From NCBI GenBank assembly GCA_039619475.1, contig CM077115.1, forward strand, positions 534,348,315 to 534,412,314: 64,000 nt of DNA, read 5' to 3'. The translations under genes were made by a program, and so were the position numbers. The notes under the pieces are model-generated. The model worked only from the letters and a program-made list of their open reading frames with translations. It made no database searches and was not told the origin of the DNA. Origin of the DNA: Icerya purchasi. Its lineage: Eukaryota > Arthropoda > Insecta > Hemiptera > Monophlebidae. Below are positions 32,391 through 42,518 of this stretch, piece by piece (the first letter of the stretch is position 1; every line of letters begins with the position of its first letter).

Positions 32391-33157
32391 GTGAATCTAC
32401 GAGTTCAAGCTAACCGATTACCCTGGCCGCCAAAAAACCGTTAAGAATATATATGAAATATAAAATTACCTCAAAAAATACTTAAAAATTCATAACTCAT
32501 CACCAGATGAAGCTATAAAAGTGAAATTCAAAATATAAAACAAAACGTAGCTCTTTCACGAAAAGCAAAATTTATAGTTAAAAAATTATATGGCTCCCCT
32601 TTGAGCCTAAAAACTGCAAAAAAATTATGTTCACATAAACAATAGCTTGAGTAAAAAAATAGAAAAATCCAAATGTATCCTAAACTTATGCACAAAGTAC
32701 CGCTTTATAGGAAAATTATAGCCAAGCTCACAACTTTATATCTAGAACCTCGGGCCGCTGAAAGCTTGAAAGTTTTGAAAAAAATATTTTTTCTTCCAGG
32801 CATGTGGTGATAACATCCTTGGAAAGATCGTTATTCGTCGAGAACGAAATCACATTTCATTTCTTTAATGAAACTTTTAAAATTGGTGAAAAGTTCAAAA
32901 AAGTGCAAAAAGTAATATGTCCCCGCTTAGTATCGCCAGGATTATAGTTTAAAAACTTTGATCAAAGTTTAAAATATGTGCATTGCCATATATTTTTTAT
33001 CTATATAGTTTGGAACATGCGGGTTTCTAGCTTTAAAATTAGATCATTAGGGCGCCGAAAGTTCGAAAATTTTGGAAAATATTTTTTTTTCCCAAGCTTG
33101 TGTGATATATTATTGAAAAGATCGCAATTTTTCGAGAACGAAGCTGTATTTCATTTT
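32391..33157. repeat. Two diverged tandem units of about 300 bp
   Basis: Segments near 32690-32890 and 32945-33157 align: GGGCCGCTGAAAGCTTGAAA versus GGGCGCCGAAAGTTCGAAAA, then AAAATATTTTTT..., GAAAAGATCG and TCGAGAACGAA blocks in the same order, about 298 bp apart. No coding potential. Possibly satellite-like or part of a retroelement UTR, since an LTR-like piece follows directly. Confidence 0.65.
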
Positions 33158-33250
33158 TGTAACGCGAATAAAGTAAATGGCGCTGCATGTCGCGTTGTTA
33201 TTAGGAATTACTGGCCATGCATTAGTTTTGGCCCCGCCAGGGAATTTTTT
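33158..33250 (+). mobile_element. BEL LTR fragment
   Basis: Starts TGTAACGCGAATAAAGTAAA and matches the start of the BEL/Pao 3' LTR at 54443-54535 over about 90 bp (ATGTCGCGTTGTTATTAG, CTGGCCATGCATTAGTTTT), then diverges. The following bases (33252-33290) match, in reverse complement, 47472-47494 (AGCCATCTGTATTTAGCAT), so a rearranged or composite LTR is likely. Confidence 0.6.
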
Positions 33251-33970
33251 TGGAAGATGCTAAATACAGATGGCTTCAGCAACCATGACGTCACATAGCA
33301 TGTGTCATATTAAATACATCGGATCAGAAAGTAACATCGAGATTAGAAATTGTAAATGAAGAAAATAAGACATGAACGTTTATTTCTTTGTAAACTTAAC
33401 ATATAATATTCATAATTTAAAAAGATAACATCAAATAAGCGCATTATCGAAGTAAAAAGGTGTTTATATATATACGATTAGTAGAAAAAACTTTATTATG
33501 GCTGATTTTTAGTTTATAGCGTTATAAGTTGTTTTTTTTTTTTTTAATTTTACTTCTACACGTTGAAGTTAAAAATAATTGTTTTTTAGTTATTTAAAAC
33601 CTTACATGTTTCAGAACCAAAAGTATTACTTCCAGCCCCAATAATCAAAGAAAAAATTAAGTGAACTTTGATATGTAAACGAATATAAATTCATGTGAAT
33701 ATGTAATAAATCATTAAGATATAGGCATTAATAACTTTCTAAACTGCCAGCTGATGGTGGTGTAATAATAATCGTGGTATTCTTCACTTAATCATCAAAC
33801 GCTCTACGAAATTAAAATCTAATATATGCAATAGATTTAGTTGCGCATCCAATTTGAATGTCAAATTGCTAGCTGCTACCAAGTGTTATTTGTTATGCTC
33901 TACTTATCAAAGGTTCTAACTACGTTATTAATTAATAATTCAAACGGAATGGCAGTTAATGTTAATGATG
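33251..33970. other. AT-rich stretch left of the hAT element
   Basis: No gene recognised. The last 130 bases (33841-33970) are an open frame that would join to the MULE-like sequence right of the hAT once the hAT is removed, but on its own it shows no motif. Confidence 0.35.
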
Positions 33971-36900
33971 ACGATAAACAGGGCCGCGCCGCCCCTGTGA
34001 GCGAAGTGTGCGGCGCACACAGGCGCCAAGACAATAGGGGCGCCGCGCCAACACTGCCGCCTAAATTATTTTTGTTACCTAAATTATTGTGTTTTTTGTA
34101 GTGGAGTATCGATAAGTAAGTAGGTACAATAGGCGCAACATAGGTCTTGTAAACAACAAAACATTACGCTCATTGAACAAGTCTCTCAATATTCATATAT
34201 ATTTATGAATATTCACGTTTATGGTTTCATTTTACGCTTAGGGTTTCAGTTTATATTGCTTACGAGCTCAACGTTAAAACGGTGGCAGCTCTTTTGAACC
34301 ACACACACACAAAGTACTAGTTATTTTGAACCGCCCGCGCCACAGCGTGAATTTGTATTAGTATGTGAGTTTGTGAACGCAACCCGATGCGATGAGTGCG
34401 ACGCAAGCGGGGTGGGGTCACGGGGATTCCCTGATTTTAACGAACGAGATAGCCGAAACAATTGAACAATCATTTGATTGAAAGTGTGTTTAAGGTGCCG
34501 GCATTGAATTTTTATAATAAATAGTTTGTGTGTTAGTGATTGTTTTAAAGTGTTTTCACGATGAGTGATAGTAGTAATCATGATGAAAAAAAGAAATTAT
34601 CTGGTTACCAGAATGCTTATAAGGAAAAGAAAACAAGAAGAAGAACGTAATAAAAATGCAACTAAAATAAGTAAATATTTTACGGCTCTACCATCCACTT
34701 CCACACAATCATTAGAGACAGAAACCAGTCATGTTATCGATAAAAGTGTTATTAAATCTGATTCAAAAAACGCTTCATGTAGACGTAGTGGTATGTACTT
34801 TTTATGTAATTTTCTATACAAATAAATATAACTTCTGTTTGGGATATTTAAAAAATTTTTTAAATAGAATAGAGAAATTAACTTTTTTCCGGCCGTTTTG
34901 TTGTTTTGTTATTTTGTTTTATGTACCGTGTTTTATGTACTTTTTACTGAATGCGTACATCCATAAGCATTTAGTAAAAAGCGGTTATTTTAATATTACA
35001 AACAGACACTCTAATTTGTATAAATATAAATAATTATTCATAGATAGATTAATTTAATTTAATTCAGATAAGCAGATAGATATAATAGGTACTCATGTAA
35101 ACATTATTATGTATTTGTTTGTCTGTTTTTAATTTAAGATGATGCCGCCGAAGTTACGTCTGTGCCTGTGCCTGATACACTATCGTCACCGTTAAGACAA
35201 TTATCGTCACCTATACCAACTTTTTCCAAAGATGACCCTGGACTCTGGCCAGAAGTTTTAAACGCTACTTTGATCCAGTATTTAATAGAAAATCCGATTA
35301 AACAAATTAAACAGTATAATTTTCCGCGTGACTCTTCGGGACGAAAATTTTCTGAGTATTATTATGAAAGGCATTTAGGAAACGGTGAAAAATATCACAC
35401 GACAGTGGCTGCTGTATTCAGTGTGCCAAAATGCCGTTTACTGCTTCTGTTGCAAACTATTTGAATCAAAACATAAAAATAAATTCTGCGAGGGAATTAG
35501 TGATTGGCAACATCTAGCTTTGTATTGCAGCAGGCATGAGAAAAGTTCTGCTCATTTCAATAATTATAAAAAATGGACAGATTTATGTCATGCTCTTAAA
35601 AATAAAAACACTATTGATAGTATTCAACAAAAACTTTTAGAGGTTGAAAAGCAGCGCTGGTACGATGTAATCAAAAGAATAATATATGTGGTCCAATTTC
35701 TAAGAACACAAAATATGGCTTTTCGTGGCCAAAGCCAAAAATTATATGATCGTAACAATGGTAATTTTTTAAAATGTATTGAAATGTTAGGAAAATTTGA
35801 TCTTTCAATGACTGAACACATACGACGCGTAACGAATGATACGGATTTCAAAAATATGCCAACTTATCTTGGAGATAAAATTCAAAATGAAATAATTTAC
35901 ATACTCGGTAACCAAATTCAAAATTTTATTTTAAATTTATGTCGAATTAATAAATATTTTTCAATAATACTGCATTGTACTCCTGACGTTTCGCACGTAG
36001 AACAAATTAGTATTATAATAAGATTTGTCAATTTTAACACGGAAACTAGAAAGTTGGAAACAAGAGAGCATTTCCTAGCTATCTGTCCAATTATCGATAC
36101 AACTGGCGCTGGATTAACGTCATTTATTATAGAAAAACTAGACAACATTAATTTGGATATAAACAATTTAAGGGGACAGGGTTATGATAATGGATCAAAT
36201 ATGCGCGGTAGGAATGTCTTCAAAAAAGATTGCTGGATTTAAATCCCCGCGCTTTCTATGTACCGTGCTCTAGTCATAGTTTAAATTTAATAGTAAACGA
36301 TGCTGCCAACCTCAATCATCATACAACTGGATTTTTTTGTATTGTGCAAGAATTATATAAATATTTTTCGTATTCTGCTAAAAGATGGGATTTATTAAAA
36401 AAATATGTCATAAATCTGACCTTAAAACCATTGTCTGAAACAAGATGGTCAAGCAGAATAGATGCTATAAAACCGCTGTTTACAAATTTACCAGAAATTT
36501 ATGATGCCCTTTATGAAATATCAAATGATATATCATATGATCAGCAGACAAAATATGGCGCTAAATGTCTAGCAGAAAAAATATGCACCTTTTCATTCAT
36601 TTGTTCACTAAATGTATGGCATATAATATTGACAAAAGTAAATTTTGTGAGTAAAATTCTGCAGTCCGTCGATATGAATATGCAAGTTGCTTTAGATGCT
36701 TTAACAGAATTAAAAAAGTTTTTGATAAAAATTAGAACAAACACAAATTTTGAATAAATTGTAAGTGATGCCAAAAAAATTGCCGAAAAATTAGACGTCG
36801 AGACTGAATTTGAAACTTCCAGATCCAGACGAGCCTTTCGGGAACACACTTGTGCAAGTACAAAAATACTCAAAAAGCATCGAAAAGTACTTAAGAAGAC

Positions 36901-37639
36901 TCGATAACCGTTTGTAGTATTCATCACTTTAAATTTCAATTTTATTGAAAAACTAATAATTATTTTACTTTTCTTAATAAAAAATACACAATATTTTTTT
37001 TTAATAATAATAAATCATTTTTTTGTTGTTTATTTACATGTTATGCACAATAATTTTTAACTTTTAGTTTATTTCAAATCAAAGTACATGTAATTTTTTC
37101 TTCCAGATTTTTAATTTAAGTAAATAAAGGGAGAAAAGTTTTTAACAATTTTATTAAGATATTTTTCCGTTAAAATACAGGAAATTTATTAAACTGAACT
37201 TTAGAAATAAAGTAACAAAACAATTTAATTTAATAACATTGTAAAACATAGTAAATAAAATTTTGTAACTGTATGTAACATTGTATATATCTTTGATTAT
37301 AGCAACATTAAAAAAATATGAAATAAAGTTCACTTACCTAAACTAGATGTAATTAAGAAGTCTACGAACTAAAAAAAGTTTATTGTTTTACAGTTATAAA
37401 AGTGGTTGTCGCTATTACTGTCTATAATTATTAACATTCAAATTATATTTGTTTTATTAGTTTTTTGGAATACACTGAATATATACTACTATTAGTTAAG
37501 TATTTCACATAACACAAAAGTTTTCAACAGTGTGCAAAAGAAATCTATTTTTTCTCCGATTGCATATCATTACCTATTCAAACTGCTGATTCAATTATTG
37601 AACTGTAAATTAAAATATTATTTCACAAATTGTCCAATC

Positions 37640-37873
37640 TATTGAAATTTCTATTCTCATAATTCTATTCTATGCTGTTATCAGTTATCACTTATCTAGA
37701 AGTTTCTAGTATATCGATATTTGTAATCGTCCAATCGATGTTTCTGAATATTATCGGAATGTTCCAGAAACCAATACATTTTGTATATAAACTTGTCGTA
37801 AAGTCTCATTGTTAACAGTTTCGATAATAAAGTTGTAGTAGAAACATCGCGTTCGTTTGTTCAAAACTCAAAA
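37640..37873 (+). repeat. Copia 5' LTR
   Basis: 234 bp beginning TATTGAAATTTCTATTC and ending TCAAAACTCAAAA, identical to the 3' LTR. A TATATAAA box-like element (TGTATATAAACTTG, about 37786-37799) probably marks the promoter and AATAAAG (about 37826) the polyadenylation region. Confidence 0.95.
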
Positions 37874-37891
37874 GGTTATGGGCGCAGACGC
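37874..37891 (+). promoter_or_regulatory. Copia primer-binding site
   Basis: GGTTATGGGCGCAGACGC directly follows the 5' LTR. It resembles the site used by Drosophila copia, which pairs with an internal fragment of initiator methionine tRNA (GGTTATGGGCCCAG in copia); one difference is visible. Confidence 0.75.
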
Positions 37892-38220
37892 TTTAATCTG
37901 TGATTTTCGTGTTCGTAATTAACAGTTATCGCGATTTTAGTATGTTTAATATTTTAACGTACTAGTTCGAAAGTGAATTGTTATTTAAGTATAATGATTC
38001 GATGTTTCGTGTTCGATACGCGTTAGTGATGGTGTATTTAATGCGATTCGTAATTCTATCGATTAAAAACGCGAGTGAACAGTTCGTTCGATAGTTTATT
38101 GCGATCAATCGGTATTTCATCGTTCTTATCGGTTCTTTTCTTATCAGTGGTGATCGGCTATCGCGTTAATTAATTTCATCGTTCGATTCACGTTTGTGTG
38201 CGAGTACACATCAATCGAAA

Positions 38221-41200
38221 ATGGAATTTCTCAAAGGTATCAAGCCGCTCAAGGGTCCGGATGACTGGCCACTGTGGAAAGACAAGGTAATGGACGTTTT
38301 AGAATATTATGGCGCGTTGGAAATCGTCGAGGGTACAAGCGTTAAACCCACTCTCTCCGAAACACCAACAAAAGCTGAGAGAGAGGCGCTCGATTCCTGG
38401 AATAAGGCCGCGGCATCGGCCAAAATCGTCTTATCTCACTGCGTCAGTGACGAGCTTCACGAACGAATCGCTGGACGGACAACAGCGAAAGAAGCATGGG
38501 AGATTCTTCTGCAACAGTTTGGCAACAAGGCAGAAGATCAGTTATTCCGTCAATGTCTCAACTTCTTCAGCGCTGAATGGCGTGAAAATGAAGATGCTGC
38601 ATCGGTCATTGCGCGGATTAAAAACCAGTATCGCGATCTCAAGGCTGGTTTAATAAATCGAAAAGTCGAACGTATTGAAGAGCTTCTCGAGTTACTTTTC
38701 GTCTCGAAAGTGCTTCATATTCTTCCGCAACGGCTTGAATCGTTCAAATCAAGCTACTTGCTGATGAAGGCCAACGAATCGAAAACAATCGACGATCTTT
38801 CCGCTGCCCTCATTCTCCACGAACGGAATGTGGCACCAGTTCAAAAACCCGATTCTGGTGAGGTTTTGGAGGCACAAGGCAAGAAAGGCAAATTCAATCC
38901 AAAAGCGAAAAAACCTTTCAACCCACATAAAACCGAATCAAGCAATAGTCAAACCACGGAGGTTCTTTGCAAATATTGTGGGGAGAAAGGACACTGGCTC
39001 AAGCAATGTTCACGATGGAAAGCCGATGGTCAGCCTCCATACCCAGCCCGTGCCAAAGAACTTGGTAAACCTGGATATGGTCGCAAATCAGCCTCAGTCA
39101 ATGATACGGAAACGAAGGTAGCGCTAATCGCCGATAGTAGCACTGTCTTCTCGGCATCAACCAATAAGATAGACGATGATTGGTGGATCGACAACGGTGC
39201 AACCAAGCACTGTACCAACAATTTCAATTGGTTTACGCAGTATAAACCATTTGTCCGAAATTGTACGGTTATTGCAGCAGGAAAAGAGAAATTGCAAGCA
39301 ATTGGTAGTGGCACCATTGAAATCGCGGATTATTCAAGTGGTCAAATGCGAATATCTACCATGCATGATGTCTGGTATGTACCTGCAATATCTCGTAACC
39401 TGTTTTCAATATTAGCTGCCCACGATCGGAATCCAGGTAGTAAATTTGAATCAGATTTGAAACACTGCGAGTTCTCAGTCAATGGAGAAACCATCTTCAC
39501 TGGTACGAGAGTCCACACAATTCAACCGCAAGAAGTGTGTGCAAATATCGTTGAGAATAGCCAACTCCTACAGCTCTATCACGAACGATGGGGTCACATG
39601 GACAAGCGGTATGTCCGGGCTAAACTCGAAGCAGAATTAAATATCAAAGTCAAACCGGATGATGATATTTGTGAACCATGCCAATTTGGGAAAGCACATC
39701 GTCTCCCTTTTGGTACGCGGAGTCCAACCAATGCACCAGGCGAGCTGATATCAAGTGATGTATGTGGTCCATTTGATCCATCATTCACTGGGCGCAGATA
39801 CTTGATCGTTATCAAGGATCACTATTCCCATTTTCGCCAATGTTTCGTTGCTCGGGAAAAGACGGCTGTCAAGGATGCTTTAAAAGCATTCCTTGCCCAA
39901 GTAAAAACACTCGGTCATCGAATCAAAGAATTCCTCAGCGATAATGGGGGAGAATTTGATAATGCCGAAATTCATGAAATTCTTGAAAGAAACGGAATAA
40001 CACGCCGAGCAACTGCGCCTTATACACCAGAGCAAAATGGTGCAGTGGAGAGGGAAAATCGCACGATTGTTGAGATGGCGCGTACGTTCAAATACTCGAA
40101 TCCTGACATCAAATTCCCTCCAGAAATCTGGGCAGAATTAGTTACCGCCGCTGGGTATATACTGAACAGATTGGGAAAATCATCCGTCAAAGGTAAAACG
40201 CCTTATGAAATTTGGTTTGGCCAGAAACCAAGAATCAAACATTTGCGAATTGTCAGTTCCAAATGTTACGTTCACGTACCAGCGCAGAAAAGACGAAAAA
40301 TGGACTCAAAAGCCATTGTTGGTTACCTCGTCGGATACGATGGTGATGAACGATATCGAATTTATGTACCTGAAAAACATGATGTTGATTTATCCAGAGA
40401 CGTTACGTTCCATGAGAAAATTGGTGACTGCGACGAACGAGTATTCCTCCCACTCAAGGAGAAGGAACCAGCCACCAAAAATGACGACGACGACGATGAA
40501 GAGGAAGTACCAGATAAGTCTGAAGACGATGAAGAACCAGAAAAATCTGAGAAATCACAATCCTCATCAGAAAGTGATTATGAAGATGCGGAACGAGCTA
40601 CAAGTGATAGACCAAAGAGAAATCGGAAAACTCCTGAGTATTTAAAAGATTACGTCACTTGTGCGGAGGTATTCGTTGTCGAGGATGATCCTAAAACTTA
40701 TTCCGAAGCCATGAAACGAGATGATAGCGCGGAATGGAAAAAAGCCATGGATACAGAATTGAAATCAATGCGCGATAATGACGCTTGGGACTTAGTCCAA
40801 CTTCCTCCAGGAAAATTTGCAATTGGCAACAAATGGGTTTTTCGATTAAAAAGAAACCCAGATGGCACAATCGACAAGTATCGTTCAAGAATGGTCATTC
40901 AAGGCTGTGCACAACGACCCGGAATTGATTATGAAAATACGTTTAGTCCGGTCACTCGTTTAGACACAATTCGTTTATTATTGGCTATCGCTGCCATGGA
41001 GAAAATGAAGCTGATGCATTTCGACATATCCGCTGCATTTCTCTACGGAGACTTGGACGAAGAAATTTATATGAAACAACCAATCGGTTACTCGGATGGC
41101 ACAGACCGTGTATGTCGTCTGAAAAGAAGCCTCTACGGACTAAAACAAGCTTCTCGGTGTTGGAATAAAAGGTTTGACGACTTCATGACTGAACTAAAAT

Positions 41201-42207
41201 TCCAACAAAGTCGTGAAGATCCGTGCTTATATATTAGACACCGAAATTTAAACAAACTAATTGTCGCACTCTACGTGGATGATGGTTTAGTAATATCATC
41301 CAATCAAGAAGACTTGGACATATTCATCGGAGAACTCAAGTCTAGATTCAAGATTGTAGCCAAGAGTCTTACCTACTTCCTTGGTCTTGAGATTTTACAA
41401 GTCAATGGCGACATAGTAGTCGGACAATCAGCGTTTGTTGAAAAGATTTTGGAGCGTTTCAACATGTCCGGATGCAACGCGGTCTCCACCCCTATAGAAA
41501 AGTTATCGAATGGAGCGACGGGGAAAGTACCTATTGATTTCCCATATCGATCTGCAGTCGGTGCACTCCTGTATTTAGCAAGAGGTACTCGCTTCGACAT
41601 CGCATTTGCCGTAAGTGTTTTGTCACGGTCATTAGAAAACCCTACATTAGAAGATGTAGGACGAGTTAAGCGAGTATTCCGTTATCTATCCGGCTCAAAA
41701 GATTTGAAGTTAACCTACAGTTGCAAACCAGATAGTCGATCACTTGGTTGCTACAGTGATGCCGATTTTGCCGGATGTCATTTAACTTATCGTTCAACCA
41801 GTGGAGTTGTAATCAAATTTTCTGATGCAGCAATTACCTGGTTTAGTCGCCGTCAACAACTCGTAGCAGACTCAACCTGTGAAGCTGAAATGATTGCAGC
41901 TAATGCCGCATCAAAGGAAATCATTTGGATTTCAAGGCTGTTAAAGGAGATTACTGGTTTGTCAGAAATTCCTATTTTGTATATCGACAATCAGGCTGCC
42001 AAACGCTTATCAGAGAATCCTGAATTTCATTTTCGCACGAAACACATTCAGCGGAAGCACTTCTTCATCCGCGACAGAATCAAGGAGAGCATGCTGAAGG
42101 TTTGCCACATTGAATCTGGATCCCAGTTGGCAGATTTATTTACAAAGCCTATGCCACGTACTCGACTTTTAATTTTACGAAGAAAATTAGGCCTTAAGCC
42201 AGTTTAA
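38221..42207 (+). CDS. Copia Gag-Pol polyprotein, 1,328 aa, intact
   Basis: Single open frame; the ATG at 38221 (CGAAAATGG context) is chosen because upstream in-frame codons are not ATG. Domains: Gag (UBN2-like, about 1-220; DDWPLWKDKVMDVLEYYGAL), zinc knuckle CKYCGEKGHWLKQC (250-263), aspartic protease WWIDNGATKHCT (Asp 324; DNG in place of the usual DSG), integrase with HHCC (His 454/459, Cys 484/487) and catalytic Asp 513, Asp 574, Glu 610 (last two 35 residues apart, as expected), an acidic Ser/Glu/Asp linker (about 750-795), reverse transcriptase with YVDDG (1018-1022), and RNase H with Asp 1180 (YSDADFAGC), DSTCEAEMIA and YIDNQAA. Integrase before RT is the Copia order. All catalytic residues are present, so it could be functional. 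Confidence 0.96.
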   Translation: MEFLKGIKPLKGPDDWPLWKDKVMDVLEYYGALEIVEGTSVKPTLSETPTKAEREALDSWNKAAASAKIVLSHCVSDELHERIAGRTTAKEAWEILLQQFGNKAEDQLFRQCLNFFSAEWRENEDAASVIARIKNQYRDLKAGLINRKVERIEELLELLFVSKVLHILPQRLESFKSSYLLMKANESKTIDDLSAALILHERNVAPVQKPDSGEVLEAQGKKGKFNPKAKKPFNPHKTESSNSQTTEVLCKYCGEKGHWLKQCSRWKADGQPPYPARAKELGKPGYGRKSASVNDTETKVALIADSSTVFSASTNKIDDDWWIDNGATKHCTNNFNWFTQYKPFVRNCTVIAAGKEKLQAIGSGTIEIADYSSGQMRISTMHDVWYVPAISRNLFSILAAHDRNPGSKFESDLKHCEFSVNGETIFTGTRVHTIQPQEVCANIVENSQLLQLYHERWGHMDKRYVRAKLEAELNIKVKPDDDICEPCQFGKAHRLPFGTRSPTNAPGELISSDVCGPFDPSFTGRRYLIVIKDHYSHFRQCFVAREKTAVKDALKAFLAQVKTLGHRIKEFLSDNGGEFDNAEIHEILERNGITRRATAPYTPEQNGAVERENRTIVEMARTFKYSNPDIKFPPEIWAELVTAAGYILNRLGKSSVKGKTPYEIWFGQKPRIKHLRIVSSKCYVHVPAQKRRKMDSKAIVGYLVGYDGDERYRIYVPEKHDVDLSRDVTFHEKIGDCDERVFLPLKEKEPATKNDDDDDEEEVPDKSEDDEEPEKSEKSQSSSESDYEDAERATSDRPKRNRKTPEYLKDYVTCAEVFVVEDDPKTYSEAMKRDDSAEWKKAMDTELKSMRDNDAWDLVQLPPGKFAIGNKWVFRLKRNPDGTIDKYRSRMVIQGCAQRPGIDYENTFSPVTRLDTIRLLLAIAAMEKMKLMHFDISAAFLYGDLDEEIYMKQPIGYSDGTDRVCRLKRSLYGLKQASRCWNKRFDDFMTELKFQQSREDPCLYIRHRNLNKLIVALYVDDGLVISSNQEDLDIFIGELKSRFKIVAKSLTYFLGLEILQVNGDIVVGQSAFVEKILERFNMSGCNAVSTPIEKLSNGATGKVPIDFPYRSAVGALLYLARGTRFDIAFAVSVLSRSLENPTLEDVGRVKRVFRYLSGSKDLKLTYSCKPDSRSLGCYSDADFAGCHLTYRSTSGVVIKFSDAAITWFSRRQQLVADSTCEAEMIAANAASKEIIWISRLLKEITGLSEIPILYIDNQAAKRLSENPEFHFRTKHIQRKHFFIRDRIKESMLKVCHIESGSQLADLFTKPMPRTRLLILRRKLGLKPV

Positions 42208-42275
42208 TTTCTTTCATTATTACTTTGTATAGTTTTATATTTGCGTTCGTTTTCTTTTTCTAAAATTATTCGATT

Positions 42276-42284
42276 AGGGGAAAG
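42276..42284 (+). promoter_or_regulatory. Copia polypurine tract
   Basis: AGGGGAAAG abuts the 3' LTR and is the expected plus-strand primer site; it fixes the LTR start at TATTG. Confidence 0.85.
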
Positions 42285-42518
42285 TATTGAAATTTCTATT
42301 CTCATAATTCTATTCTATGCTGTTATCAGTTATCACTTATCTAGAAGTTTCTAGTATATCGATATTTGTAATCGTCCAATCGATGTTTCTGAATATTATC
42401 GGAATGTTCCAGAAACCAATACATTTTGTATATAAACTTGTCGTAAAGTCTCATTGTTAACAGTTTCGATAATAAAGTTGTAGTAGAAACATCGCGTTCG
42501 TTTGTTCAAAACTCAAAA
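42285..42518 (+). repeat. Copia 3' LTR
   Basis: 234 bp, identical to the 5' LTR by direct reading; followed by the target duplication CGATC. Confidence 0.95.

Larger units (their letters stand above)
37640..42518 (+). mobile_element. Complete Copia (Ty1-type) LTR retrotransposon
   Basis: 4,879 bp with two 234-bp LTRs that I read as identical base for base (37640-37873, 42285-42518). The target duplication is CAATC (37635-37639) versus CGATC (42519-42523). The unoccupied sequence in copy 1 of the host element (complement near 12515-12525) has CGGATC. A primer-binding site follows the 5' LTR, a polypurine tract precedes the 3' LTR, and one uninterrupted gag-pol frame lies between. Identical LTRs and an intact frame imply very recent insertion. 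Confidence 0.96.
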
